From: Flagellimonas pelagia | GTDB taxonomy: Bacteria; Bacteroidota; Bacteroidia; Flavobacteriales; Flavobacteriaceae | Reading direction: 5' to 3' | DNA length: 64,000 nt | NCBI RefSeq assembly: GCF_003584135.1 | Contig: NZ_QXFI01000026.1 | Span: forward strand, 496,001-560,000 | Part shown: piece by piece, positions 45,891 through 54,634 of the stretch | Layout of the letters: each line of letters opens with the position of its first letter | Numbering within the stretch: position 1 is the first letter of the stretch | The notes under the pieces: model-generated | Database searches by the model: none | What the model saw: only the letters and a program-made list of their open reading frames with translations | Told to the model about the DNA's origin: nothing | Program-made: the position numbers and the translations under genes

Positions 45891-46324
45891 AGTATTCCTC
45901 CACTTCGCGCACTGAATCCCACCAATACGAACAGGACCGCAGTGATGGTGACCCCGATGATGTGCCATGCCAGGGGACGCAATTTCTTTTTGGGTATCAG
46001 GAAAAAGCGGGCATGGATGGCTAATCCTACCGTGATCAACAACAACAACAACAATTTTAAGGCGATATGTCGGGTGTAATGGTCGTCCAAATCCCAATCG
46101 AAAAAGGATGGGGCATATACCGCGGCCATATAGATTCCGGTAACCACCAAGATCAATAGGGAAGGGATGCCTATTTTCTCATACCGTTCCTCAAATTGGG
46201 CGATAATGGAAAAATTGTTCTTTTTCAATGCCCTGGGCAAAAAGCCAAGGGCAAGGATCAAATGTCCCCCCGTCCATATCATGGCCGCCAACAAATGGAT
46301 GAAAATGATTGTCTTGGGTACCAT
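45887..46324 (-). CDS. CopD-like four-helix membrane protein of the nos operon
   Basis: A 145-residue integral membrane protein from the ATG giving MVPKTIIFIHLLAAMIWTGGHLILAL; the 17 codons upstream overlap the cupin gene and lack hydrophobic character. Four helices with His10 and His21 in the first resemble the copper-resistance CopD/YcnJ membrane domain (IHLLAAMIWTGGHL), which suggests haem or copper handling. It is coupled to nosD by an ATGA overlap. Role in NosZ assembly inferred from position. Confidence 0.78.
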   Translation of the reverse strand: MVPKTIIFIHLLAAMIWTGGHLILALGFLPRALKKNNFSIIAQFEERYEKIGIPSLLILVVTGIYMAAVYAPSFFDWDLDDHYTRHIALKLLLLLLITVGLAIHARFFLIPKKKLRPLAWHIIGVTITAVLFVLVGFSARSGGIL

Positions 46325-46329
46325 GCCTT

Positions 46330-46629
46330 CTATCGGATCACCAGGAATTTTGCGTCTGCCGTGGCCTTCACCCAATGTTCCACTTCCTTGGAAAAACCAA
46401 AATGTTGTTGCGCCGTTAAAGTAACGATTTGGTTCTCGATATGAAAATCGATGGAGCCCTCCAAAACGACCAAATGGGCATCTTTCGGGGAGCTGTGCTT
46501 TGGAAAGGTGGCACCCTTGGCCAGGCTGATGCTCAAAATCTCCAATGATGGGCTCTTGACCAGTTGTTCAATCTGCAAATTGTCAAAGGGTTGTTGGGCG
46601 ATGGTATTGTCAATATCAATTACATACAT
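46330..46629 (-). CDS. Small cupin-domain protein of the nos operon
   Basis: A 99-residue cytoplasmic single-domain cupin. Motif 1 is recognisable as GATFPKHSSPKDAHLVVLEGSIDFHI and motif 2 as TLTAQQHFGFSKEVEHWVKA, with His45, His52 and His90 as possible metal ligands. No signal peptide. It lies 5 bp before the CopD-like gene start and 19 bp after nosL. Similar small cupins occur in Bacteroidetes nos and NO-detoxification clusters; the role is unknown. Confidence 0.8.
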   Translation of the reverse strand: MYVIDIDNTIAQQPFDNLQIEQLVKSPSLEILSISLAKGATFPKHSSPKDAHLVVLEGSIDFHIENQIVTLTAQQHFGFSKEVEHWVKATADAKFLVIR

Positions 46630-46648
46630 GGATATAGGGTCTTTATTG

Positions 46649-47080
46649 CTATTTGTACCGTTGTTTCAATGCCGACCAATCCAGGAATTCCCCACCATGG
46701 GCATCCAAGGCCCCTTGGGCCATTTGCCTGTCCGAAAACGCACTGAGAAAGGCCCCCATGGGACTTGGAATGTTCTCACTGATCAAATAAGTGGCCGTAG
46801 TGGCGTCCACCAACTCCCCGGGCCGGTCATAGTCGTTGACAAGGTACAAGGCCATGGTGGATGTATCCACTTCCATTAAGTGGTTCATCATACATTCAAT
46901 GGCGTCAAAATTAAAGACCTTGCCCTTGGTGGTCACCAACTGTGCGGCATGTTGTCTGTCCACAATGGTCATGCTGCAATAGTGGCAACCGACATGTCCG
47001 TAGTCAATGGGCTTTGGTCGTATGCTGCAGCCCAAGGACAGGACCAGGACCAATAGTAAAGGAAACAGCTGTTTTTTCAT
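46649..47080 (-). CDS. nosL: NosL, copper chaperone lipoprotein
   Basis: A 143-residue lipoprotein (lipobox Cys18 in LSLGCSIRP) that binds Cu(I) and helps load the CuZ site. The copper motif CHYCSM gives Cys32, Cys35 and Met37, and the second conserved block is FNFDAIECMMNHL. NosL family length is normal. It stands 6 bp after the 204-residue membrane protein gene. Confidence 0.94.
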   Translation of the reverse strand: MKKQLFPLLLVLVLSLGCSIRPKPIDYGHVGCHYCSMTIVDRQHAAQLVTTKGKVFNFDAIECMMNHLMEVDTSTMALYLVNDYDRPGELVDATTATYLISENIPSPMGAFLSAFSDRQMAQGALDAHGGEFLDWSALKQRYK

Positions 47081-47086
47081 GGATCG

Positions 47087-47701
47087 TTATTTTTGGGTTT
47101 TTGTGCTTTTCCACCCCATGAATGCAGCGGCCAAGGTGAGCATCATGCCCACGAACATGAACCAGGCACCTGTGGAGGGCAAAGAGGTGACGTCAAAATT
47201 CAGCATTTTCACATGGCCCAATAAGGGGGGCTTGTAGGTCATCGGACTTCCATCGGGGTTGGTCAATTTCATGATGGCGTTGGGATCCAAATTGGTCCCG
47301 TAGTCGACCAACCACTCATTGAAATCGTACATGCCCAACAGACCCAAGATGGACATCAATAGGAACCATCCGAGGAACCATTTGTAGCTTACCTTGTCCA
47401 AATAGCCCAAAATACCGATCAATACCCCTAGGGCTACCATGATCCCAATGACCATGGGGAAGGTGCCGAATTCCCACATATCCTCTGCCTTGGGCAGGGT
47501 ATGCATTCCGATATAGTGGTTCAGGCCATCGATGTTCTGTATATCGAATTCGCTTACGCCCTGAAGGCCATTGATATGGATGTTCAAACCCAATGGATCG
47601 GGATATTGGGGGGCACCCAACATAATGTTCCAAAGGGGGAAGATGTACAATCCCAATAGAAAGAGTGGGCCAATGATCATTGCTATACTAGCCTTTTTCA
47701 T
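47087..47701 (-). CDS. Four-helix membrane protein conserved in Bacteroidetes nos operons
   Basis: A 204-residue protein with four hydrophobic helices (about 5-25, 82-104, 108-127, 174-197). A long periplasmic segment lies between helices 1 and 2, with GLNHYIGMHTLPKAEDMWEF. The conserved His66 and His72 in that loop and the methionine/aspartate content suggest metal or substrate contact. It directly follows nosZ and precedes nosL. I recall similar proteins downstream of clade II nosZ, but no function is established. Confidence 0.7.
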   Translation of the reverse strand: MKKASIAMIIGPLFLLGLYIFPLWNIMLGAPQYPDPLGLNIHINGLQGVSEFDIQNIDGLNHYIGMHTLPKAEDMWEFGTFPMVIGIMVALGVLIGILGYLDKVSYKWFLGWFLLMSILGLLGMYDFNEWLVDYGTNLDPNAIMKLTNPDGSPMTYKPPLLGHVKMLNFDVTSLPSTGAWFMFVGMMLTLAAAFMGWKSTKTQK

Positions 47702-47769
47702 TTTTTTAGGTTTAAAGGTTACAAACTGAGAGTGGTTTTTTTGATAGGTTGATGTACTTCAATTTGTAA

Positions 47770-47801
47770 AAAGCGGGCTGTGTCGATGACCTGCCCGCTT
47801 T
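47770..47801 (-). terminator. Hairpin downstream of nosZ
   Basis: Stem AAAGCGGGC/GCCCGCTTT with a 14-nt loop, followed on the minus strand by TTTT. It sits in the 131-bp gap between nosZ and the next nos gene, so it is likely a partial terminator or processing site that lowers expression of the maturation genes relative to nosZ. Confidence 0.6.
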
Positions 47802-47832
47802 GTTTTATGAGGATGACAAAGATCATCCTGTA

Positions 47833-49785
47833 TTATTCACCCAATGACCATTTAAGTTCCACGTTGGAATTGGCAGGGGAGACCCTGACATAGCCTTGCA
47901 TCTCCTGGTGCAGTGCGGAGCAGAAATCCGTACAGTAGAAGGGCCATACCCCAACATCCTTAGGCTCCCAAACGGAGGTCTTGGTCTGTCCGGGCATCAC
48001 GAGGAGCTCGGATGAATTTTGGCCAAGGATGGCAAAGCCGTGCGGTACATCAAAGTCCTGTTCGTGGTTGGTGATATGGAAGTATACCTTGTCACCGACC
48101 TTGATACCTTCAATGTTGTCCGGGGTAAAGTGGCTTCGGATGGTGGACATGTACACATGGACCTCGTTTCCGTCACGTACCACCTTGGAGCCATCAGCGG
48201 AAGTCACCGCATAGGGGTGCCTGTTTTCATCCAATCGATAAATTTTTTGTGACTTTGGTGCCAAAAGTTCCGCTGGACATCCGGCGGCATAGTGGGGTTC
48301 CCCATGAGTAGGAAAATCATAGATCAGTTCCATCTTGTCCCCGGAAATGTCATAAAGTTGGGCCGAGTGTTCCATTTCAGGTCCGGTGGGCAAATAACGG
48401 TCCTTAGTGATCTTGTTCATGGCCACTACATATTTTCCAAAAGGTTTTCTGGAATTGCCCCCTGGGATCATCAAGTGTCCCACGGAATAATAGGTGGGTT
48501 TTCTGTCGATGACCTCCCAAGTGCCCAATTGCCATTTTACCACCTCGGATGAGATAAAGAAGGTGGTATAGGCATTGCCCTTGCCATCGAACTCAGTGTG
48601 CAGTGGGCCAAGGCCGCCACTTTTTACCTGTCCGGCCAATACATCCTCAAATTTCAAGATCGGGATGCCATAGGCTTCCCCATCGAAATTTCCGCCCTCG
48701 ATGGCCGTGATCATTTTATCAAAGGAGTGTACGGTCAGGTCAGCGGAAAGTTTGCCGTTACCGATGATGTATTGTCCCGTGGGGTCAACATCACATCCAT
48801 GGGGGGATTTTGGAGTGGGTAGAAAGAAGACCGCTCCGGGAACTTTTGTGGGATCTACTGTCAGTACCTCCTTGCGCATGGTGGATGTCCCGGTATGGGA
48901 ATGCTCATCATAGACATTATGGGCATAATTGGCTGGGATTTTGGTGCCACCACCATTGTTTACATACTCTTCTATTTTTTTCCAATTGATGGCCGCGATA
49001 AAGTCCTTGTCATTTTGGGAGGCGTTCACTTCCAATAGCGAGTTGGCCTCTTCCGTATTATAAGTGGTAAAGAAGAACCAGCCATGGGATTTGCCCCTAC
49101 CTGGGTGGGATAGGTCATAATTGAAGCCAGGCATCAATAATTGGAATTTGATGGCCATGTGACCATGTTCAGGATCGACACTGATAAAGGTCAGAGCCCC
49201 CTTAAAGTTGCCCTTATATTCATTTATGGGCATATCGCGTTGGGGTACGGGAACAGAAAAGCGTGTGCCGGCCACCACGTACTCGGTATTCTCTGTAATA
49301 AAGGAAGAACTATGGTTCCCAGCACTGTTGGGGACTTCGATGATTTCTGCGGTCTCAAAAGTGCTCAGATCAATACGTGCGATGCGTGGGGTATTGTTTC
49401 CATTGATAAAAATCCATCGCCCGTCCAATTCGCCATTGGTCTGCGAAATATCGGGATGGTGGGCATCGTCCCAGGGTACAAAACCATGGGAGGTATTCAA
49501 CATGGGCACGGTTTCCTCGGAATATCCGTATCCTGAAGTAGGGAACTGGGAGAACACGGGGATTTCCTTGAACATCCTTCCCGAGGGCAGACCATAAACG
49601 GTCAGGTTACCGCTGTATCCCCCCGAAAGGAAGGCGTAATATTCATCTTGCTCGCCAGGGGCAACATACACTTTTTCAGCGGCACTGGACGACAGGGCCC
49701 CGTTGGAGCTTTGGTTCTGTTGGCCACAGGAAACCAGCATTAGGGCCGCTCCAATGGTCAAGATCAAATGGTTATAAATTTTCAT
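47833..49785 (-). CDS. nosZ: Nitrous oxide reductase, clade II (Sec/lipoprotein type)
   Basis: A 650-residue copper enzyme that reduces N2O to N2. The N-terminal export signal is Sec-type with a lipobox-like LMLVSCGQQ (Cys20), not a twin-arginine signal, which marks clade II NosZ. The propeller holds CuZ histidines in DDAHHPD, AGNHSS, HSHTG and HGEPHYAA. The CuA site is complete: C618-x3-C622-x3-H626-x2-M629 in YCTDFCSALHQEM. Electrons probably come from the upstream cytochrome c. It is the third gene of the operon. Confidence 0.98.
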   Translation of the reverse strand: MKIYNHLILTIGAALMLVSCGQQNQSSNGALSSSAAEKVYVAPGEQDEYYAFLSGGYSGNLTVYGLPSGRMFKEIPVFSQFPTSGYGYSEETVPMLNTSHGFVPWDDAHHPDISQTNGELDGRWIFINGNNTPRIARIDLSTFETAEIIEVPNSAGNHSSSFITENTEYVVAGTRFSVPVPQRDMPINEYKGNFKGALTFISVDPEHGHMAIKFQLLMPGFNYDLSHPGRGKSHGWFFFTTYNTEEANSLLEVNASQNDKDFIAAINWKKIEEYVNNGGGTKIPANYAHNVYDEHSHTGTSTMRKEVLTVDPTKVPGAVFFLPTPKSPHGCDVDPTGQYIIGNGKLSADLTVHSFDKMITAIEGGNFDGEAYGIPILKFEDVLAGQVKSGGLGPLHTEFDGKGNAYTTFFISSEVVKWQLGTWEVIDRKPTYYSVGHLMIPGGNSRKPFGKYVVAMNKITKDRYLPTGPEMEHSAQLYDISGDKMELIYDFPTHGEPHYAAGCPAELLAPKSQKIYRLDENRHPYAVTSADGSKVVRDGNEVHVYMSTIRSHFTPDNIEGIKVGDKVYFHITNHEQDFDVPHGFAILGQNSSELLVMPGQTKTSVWEPKDVGVWPFYCTDFCSALHQEMQGYVRVSPANSNVELKWSLGE

Positions 49786-49805
49786 TGTATTAGGATTTAT
49801 TCGTT

Positions 49806-50405
49806 TTACGGGTGTTGAAGTTTCTGCTGGGTGGGGGGTAGGATGACCTTGTCCACGACATGGACGATTCCATTGCCAGCTGGTATGCTGGTAATGATCT
49901 TGGCACCCCCGATAAAGACATCGTCGCCCTTGACCTCTACTGGGACATTTTGATTGTTGGCCTGTCCCAACTTCTTGAATTTTTTCAAAAAGTCTTTGGA
50001 ATAGTTGCCCGGGGTCACATGGTACTTGAGTATGTTGGCCAAGGCTTCCTTGTTCTCCGGTTTTAACAGATTTTCAACGGTACCTGCAGGTAACGCATCG
50101 AAGGCGGCATTGGTGGGAGCGAACACCATAAGGGGTCCTGCATTGACCAGGGCATTCTCCAATTCAGCTGCTTGCACCGCAGCTACCAAAGTACTGTGGT
50201 CGGGTGACCCGATGGCGATCTGGAGCACATTGGGCGTAGAGGCATCATCTTCGATAAAGGCCTGCCCCTTGTTGCTCTCAATGACTGCCTCGGATGTATT
50301 CGGGGTAACAATGGTCGTTTCGTTTTGGGCCCTATCCTTACAACTGAGGTTGAGCGCAAGTAATAAAATTAGCCCCAGGGTACTGAGTTTAATGGTTGAT
50401 TTCAT
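49806..50405 (-). CDS. Fasciclin (FAS1) domain lipoprotein
   Basis: A 199-residue lipoprotein (lipobox Cys22 in LALNLSCKD) with one FAS1 domain. Motif H1 is visible in MVFAPTNAAFDALP and H2 near the C-terminus in GNGIVHVVDKVILPP. It lies 5 bp after the cytochrome c gene and 20 bp before nosZ. FAS1 lipoproteins recur in Bacteroidetes nos clusters; a structural or adhesive role at the electron-transfer site is conceivable but unproven. Confidence 0.88.
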   Translation of the reverse strand: MKSTIKLSTLGLILLLALNLSCKDRAQNETTIVTPNTSEAVIESNKGQAFIEDDASTPNVLQIAIGSPDHSTLVAAVQAAELENALVNAGPLMVFAPTNAAFDALPAGTVENLLKPENKEALANILKYHVTPGNYSKDFLKKFKKLGQANNQNVPVEVKGDDVFIGGAKIITSIPAGNGIVHVVDKVILPPTQQKLQHP

Positions 50406-50410
50406 ATGTA

Positions 50411-50923
50411 TTATTTTAATGTCCTAAAATATTCAAGGATGGCACGGGCCTGCTCTTCGGTCAACCCTTGGTTGGACATAGGGGATCCGTTGAACTCTTG
50501 GAGCAGGTCTTTGGCCAAGGGATCCTGCTGCACCATTTCCTGGGGATTCAGAATCATGTTCATCACCCACTCGGGACTCCTTCGCTCCAATACCCCGTTG
50601 GGTGGGGGACCAATGAACTTTTTGCCGATCCTGTGGCACGCCAGACACATTTGTTCGTAGACTTCTTTACCATTTGCGGCTAAGGCTTGGTCGATTTCCT
50701 GGGCCAAGGCCACGGATTTTATGGGACCGACCCCTTTCGTGCTCATATCCACACGCTCGGAGGCCTTCACCTCATTGGCCATATTGGTCTCAACAGGCTG
50801 TTCTGTTGCAGCCTTTTTCCGTTGTACGCTAAAACCTTCCTCTTTTTTCTCCTCTTTCTTACCCCCGCAGCCCATCAAGATGAGCGCAAAGAGTAGGGCC
50901 ATGCCTTTTATGATTGTCTTCAT
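50411..50923 (-). CDS. c-type cytochrome lipoprotein, probable electron donor to NosZ
   Basis: A 170-residue lipoprotein (lipobox Cys19 in LMGCGGK) with a charged linker (20-65) and a single-haem cytochrome c domain. The haem site is CLACH (Cys93, Cys96, His97), and a methionine in GSPMSNQGLTEEQ is the likely sixth ligand. As first gene of the nos operon it probably delivers electrons to NosZ, replacing the c551-type donors of proteobacteria. Confidence 0.93.
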   Translation of the reverse strand: MKTIIKGMALLFALILMGCGGKKEEKKEEGFSVQRKKAATEQPVETNMANEVKASERVDMSTKGVGPIKSVALAQEIDQALAANGKEVYEQMCLACHRIGKKFIGPPPNGVLERRSPEWVMNMILNPQEMVQQDPLAKDLLQEFNGSPMSNQGLTEEQARAILEYFRTLK

Positions 50924-50948
50924 GTGATAAATGGTTAAAATTTTGTTT

Positions 50949-51022
50949 CAAATGTAATTAGGGTTACATATCAAAAATATGATAATAATCATAAAAAGGA
51001 TAAAAATGTCTTTTAATCTTTG
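50949..51022. promoter_or_regulatory. Divergent nos operon / Rrf2 control region
   Basis: Toward nos (minus): TACATTTG at 50956-50949, perfect TAnnTTTG. Exactly 22 bp upstream is ATGAT-AATA-ATCAT (50979-50992), an FNR/CRP-type dyad centred near -42. Toward the Rrf2 gene (plus): AATCTTTG (51015-51022) also lies 22 bp from the same dyad. Between them is GATAAAAATGTCTTTTAATC (50999-51018), the GGATA-family dyad. One activator site thus could serve both directions. Confidence 0.75.
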
Positions 51023-51038
51023 TTAGTATATTTCCACC

Positions 51039-51470
51039 ATGCTTTCCAATTCATCCAAATATGCCATAAAGGGGGTACTCTATTTAGCATTGAACTCCGA
51101 TGAGGACCATAAGATTATGGTCAGGGATATTTTTGAGGTGGTCCATGTGCCCGAGGCTTATCTCGCCAAATTGTTACAGGAGCTGTCCCGGCACAATATT
51201 ATTTCCTCTACCAGAGGTCCTAAGGGAGGGTTCTATTTGAGCGCTGAAGATCGGAAACGGACCCTGATGGACATCGTAAGGACCATCGATGGGGAAAAGC
51301 GGGTAAAGTCATGTGTTTTGGGCATTCAGGACTGTGATATGGACAACCCTTGTGTGCTCCATAAATTGGTGGGCGCCAACAAATCAAAGTTCATCAAAGT
51401 ATTGGAGAACACGACCATTTTGGATTTGATCGAGGGAAAACAGGAAATCAAGCAATTTTTCCCTTTTTGA
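51039..51470 (+). CDS. Rrf2 family iron-sulfur-type regulator (paralogue 3)
   Basis: A 143-residue regulator starting MLSNSSKYAIKGVLYLAL. Winged-helix segments VPEAYLAKLLQEL and RGPKGGFYLS match the family. Cysteines at 92, 99 and 105 are at the same positions as in paralogue 1, to which it looks closest. It diverges from the nos operon, so it is a likely regulator of nos and of itself. The ligand (Fe-S cluster sensing O2 or NO) is inferred. Confidence 0.93.
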   Translation: MLSNSSKYAIKGVLYLALNSDEDHKIMVRDIFEVVHVPEAYLAKLLQELSRHNIISSTRGPKGGFYLSAEDRKRTLMDIVRTIDGEKRVKSCVLGIQDCDMDNPCVLHKLVGANKSKFIKVLENTTILDLIEGKQEIKQFFPF

Positions 51471-51531
51471 TCCCGGTCATTTGCGGTCGGACCCCAGATG
51501 CTTTTTTAATTTAAGCCATACCAGTCATCAA

Positions 51532-51559
51532 AAAGGTCATCCACAATGGGATGACCTTT
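51532..51559. terminator. Bidirectional hairpin between Rrf2 and copper lipoprotein genes
   Basis: Perfect 11-bp stem AAAGGTCATCC/GGATGACCTTT with a 6-nt loop and a short T run on the minus strand, located between convergent genes. Confidence 0.7.
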
Positions 51560-51591
51560 CAAACAAACGAATAAAAGCGCAAACAACAGCT

Positions 51592-52446
51592 TTAAAATTC
51601 AATTTCAAAAAATAAACTGCTTCCTTCATTTTCTTCGGTAACGTCCTCACCTTTGAGGACATCCTCTTGGTCATTGAGAAGTTTTAGATTGATCTTCCAA
51701 TAGCCGGTCATGGTCAAGGACAGTTTTCCGGAATAGATGCCAGTATCGGCATCAAAGAGCAGATCTTCATTGTTCGGGGAACTATGGTTGCCCATACTGG
51801 GCATTCTGGGATCTATGGCCACCGTGTAATCCGCAACTGCGGGAAAGCTCATCATGGTCTCCATTTTAAAGAGGACCGCGGATAGATTGTTCACGGCGAC
51901 TTCGGGTGTCAGGGGCATCATGGCCAGTACATATTTTACATTGTCCGTTCCGGTGAACACATTCACCGTCCTTTTTCCGTCGGAAGGGGCATTGACGGTT
52001 ATCTGCTCGGTGGTGGTGTAGGTAGAGCCCCCAAAACTGTATTCCAGGTCCAGTTCCCAATACTCATCATCGTTACTGGCCATTTGAAAGACGATAAAGC
52101 CCTTATAGACGGTATCCTCTCCCGTTGTTGAAATTTCGGATCTTGGGCAGGAATGGGTCTTATCGGTCATATGCATGACCGGGTTCCAATGTATCGTGGC
52201 ATCGGATACATAGTTCCCCGTCGATAGTTCCTTAATGCGGATGAACAGTTCATTGTATCCTGTGGTAAACCCCTCCTGTTCGGAATAGATTTCCAGGGCA
52301 TGGCCATTGGTCTCGAAACTACCTATCAAGTTGAATCCCTCAAGGGGATCGTCCGCTACTGGAAGAGGGTCATCCGTACCATCGGAACACGATACGATTC
52401 CCAAGGAAAGTACAAGAAGGGCGAAAATGGATTTTATATTTTTCAT
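51592..52446 (-). CDS. YtkA/FixH-like lipoprotein, probable copper binding
   Basis: A 284-residue lipoprotein from the ATG giving MKNIKSIFALLVLSLGIVSC; the longer frame overlaps the receptor gene. Two YtkA-like beta-sandwich domains follow (about 40-150 and 160-284). Each has a methionine/histidine patch where copper proteins of this fold bind metal: HWNPVMHMTDKTHSCP in the first and PRMPSMGNHSSPNNED in the second. It lies 40 bp after the OprC-like receptor and probably receives or presents copper at the outer membrane. Binding is inferred. Confidence 0.75.
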   Translation of the reverse strand: MKNIKSIFALLVLSLGIVSCSDGTDDPLPVADDPLEGFNLIGSFETNGHALEIYSEQEGFTTGYNELFIRIKELSTGNYVSDATIHWNPVMHMTDKTHSCPRSEISTTGEDTVYKGFIVFQMASNDDEYWELDLEYSFGGSTYTTTEQITVNAPSDGKRTVNVFTGTDNVKYVLAMMPLTPEVAVNNLSAVLFKMETMMSFPAVADYTVAIDPRMPSMGNHSSPNNEDLLFDADTGIYSGKLSLTMTGYWKINLKLLNDQEDVLKGEDVTEENEGSSLFFEIEF

Positions 52447-52486
52447 TGTTAGGGTTTTAAATGGAATTGGTAAAAAAGTTTTATGA

Positions 52487-54547
52487 TCAATTGATGGCAT
52501 AGGATAGAGTCATGAAAAAGTTCCTTCCCATGCGGGGGATATTGTTCCAGTCGGTATAAGTGGAATAATACCGGTCAAAAATGTTCTCGATACCCACTTT
52601 GGCATACAGGGTGTCACCTCCTATGGAAAAGGTTTTGCCCAGGGATAATGACAATAGGGTATATGCCGGTGTGCGGTCCTCACCAAAGTCTGGACTGAAA
52701 TCGCTTTGGTCCAAGGCCCCGGAAAGGGTCAGGGTTCCAGAAAAGTTTCCATGACCATAGGTAAGTCGGGAGCTATAGGCCAGCGGACTGATAAAGGGCA
52801 GGTTACGACCATTTTGATCGGTACCCCTGTGATAGGAGACCAACCCACTCCAATCCAGTTCCGATATGAGTTTGTATGTCATGTCCAAGGACACATTGTA
52901 AAGGTTGGCATGGTCCAGATTGGTATATACCTTGACCCCATCGGCACCAATGGTCATAACGTCCAGTTCGGGATGGATCTCTCCAATGATGTAATCCCAA
53001 GTATGGAAATAATTGCCTTCCACGGCGATGTTTAGATTTTTTATAGGCAAAGCCATTTTAAAATTGGCCTCTAGGGCCTTTTCATTCTTAAGGTCTGGAT
53101 TCCCAATATAGTCGTGGTTGTCGAAACTGTTGAACAGGTAGAACCCAAAACCTTCCGAAACCGATGGTGCACGGTCCCCATAAGCAAACCCGCCACTGAG
53201 GTGAAGTGCCTTGAACTGTTTGTGGTAGTGCGTGGAAACACTCTTTAGCACCCGGGTCTGTCGTTGGGCCATATCGGGATAGAAGATGCGAAGGCTATTC
53301 AAGCCGAAATCATCGGCCACATTGAAGGTTTGGAGTGCCAAGCGTGTCGATAGCTTCACCGAAGCTTCTTTAAGCGAAATTTTGTCCTCCAAATAGATGC
53401 CTGAGTTCAAGGTCCGCACGTCGGGCCAGGTCAACATGAACATGTCCTGCTCGTTGGGATCATTGGGATACATGGTCATCTCCGCTTGGGAACGGTTGTA
53501 ATAGCCGTCGAGTTTGCCCATAAGATGATGGCCATCCAAGGCCAGTTCGGTCTGGGTGTAAAACCCATAAGTGTCACTCCAACCGGGCATGTCCATCCGA
53601 ATGGGCACATCGGGGCGTTGACTATCATCCATGATATGCGTAATGGTGTTCGCATAGAGTTTGGTCTCCCAATTCTCAAGGTCGCCGATGAACCTGTCCT
53701 GTAGCCAGCTCAGGGAGCCGATAAAGGCACGTGCTAGGGACACATCCATAGGCAGTGCGGGATACCCTACGTCCCGGGCCTCATCAAAGATGAAACTGGC
53801 CAACAGTTTTTGGTTTTCCGAAACTTTATATCCCGCATTTGTGGAGAGGTTGTATTTTTCAAATTGGGAAAAAGCAACCTCTTCACCTCCGCCTGCCGAA
53901 TAGTTGTCCGCTTTGCGGTAAATGAGGTCCATATCCACATAAAAACGTTGATTCGAAAAGTTGAGTTCCCCGCCCGCGATCTGGGCCGCATTGTTGCTCT
54001 CATAGCCGGTTTCCACTGCACCCGTCCATCCCAAAGGCCTAAAATCGCTTTTTTCCAAACGCATGTCCAAGGCGCCCCCGATCACATTGCCGTGCCGTGC
54101 CCCTTGCTGGCCGCTTTCCACTTGGATGTCCGAAAGGTTGGACACGTCCACATAGGAGGTAATGGGATCCATTTTATCAGTACAGGCCCCAAAGATCCGC
54201 ATGCCATCTATTGTGATGGACAGCCGTTCGGAGGTCATGTCATTGAGCATGGGATCCCAGGCATAGGCTCCTCGTTTGACCATGGAAACCTTTTTGGAGG
54301 ATTCCAAATATTGGTCCAATGTGGATAGGGGCTTTGGTTGGGATTTGTGTTCAATCCCCTTGTTGAAGGAAGAAATGACGATGACTTCCTTTAAGTCAAT
54401 AGGGAGAATAGAGTCTATGATAGGGGCCAAGATCGGTTCTTGGGCTTGGGCCTTTTGTGGGGACAATGGTATGATCCCCAGACAGAGGGCCAAAATCAAA
54501 TTGCCCAAATGGCCCGACCATGCCCCATATGGATATATGGTTTTCAT
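52487..54547 (-). CDS. OprC/NosA-like TonB-dependent copper receptor
   Basis: A 686-residue TonB-dependent outer-membrane receptor. After a signal peptide (to about AQAQ36), a TonB-box-like DLKEVIVISS and a plug domain with DGMRIFGACTDKMDPITSYV follow. The plug carries CxxxM (Cys122, Met126). The barrel has HxM in ITHIMDD (His304, Met306). This is the same residue pattern and near-identical spacing as the CxxxM-HxM copper site known for Pseudomonas OprC. A methionine-rich loop (AEMTMYPNDPNEQDMFML) supports copper. NosA of denitrifiers is this family, so the receptor likely feeds copper to NosZ. Confidence 0.88.
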   Translation of the reverse strand: MKTIYPYGAWSGHLGNLILALCLGIIPLSPQKAQAQEPILAPIIDSILPIDLKEVIVISSFNKGIEHKSQPKPLSTLDQYLESSKKVSMVKRGAYAWDPMLNDMTSERLSITIDGMRIFGACTDKMDPITSYVDVSNLSDIQVESGQQGARHGNVIGGALDMRLEKSDFRPLGWTGAVETGYESNNAAQIAGGELNFSNQRFYVDMDLIYRKADNYSAGGGEEVAFSQFEKYNLSTNAGYKVSENQKLLASFIFDEARDVGYPALPMDVSLARAFIGSLSWLQDRFIGDLENWETKLYANTITHIMDDSQRPDVPIRMDMPGWSDTYGFYTQTELALDGHHLMGKLDGYYNRSQAEMTMYPNDPNEQDMFMLTWPDVRTLNSGIYLEDKISLKEASVKLSTRLALQTFNVADDFGLNSLRIFYPDMAQRQTRVLKSVSTHYHKQFKALHLSGGFAYGDRAPSVSEGFGFYLFNSFDNHDYIGNPDLKNEKALEANFKMALPIKNLNIAVEGNYFHTWDYIIGEIHPELDVMTIGADGVKVYTNLDHANLYNVSLDMTYKLISELDWSGLVSYHRGTDQNGRNLPFISPLAYSSRLTYGHGNFSGTLTLSGALDQSDFSPDFGEDRTPAYTLLSLSLGKTFSIGGDTLYAKVGIENIFDRYYSTYTDWNNIPRMGRNFFMTLSYAIN

Positions 54548-54634
54548 TGAAAAATGTTTTGAATCAATTCAAAAAGGGATTGGGGTACTGCCCCAACGAG
54601 CTTTAATGCGTAGGGATGTGTACAGGGAAGCTGT

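Noticed and set aside
45891-46097. N-terminal extension of nosD
   Set aside because: It reads through the CopD-like gene; the signal peptide begins at 45890, and the ATGA overlap supports that start.
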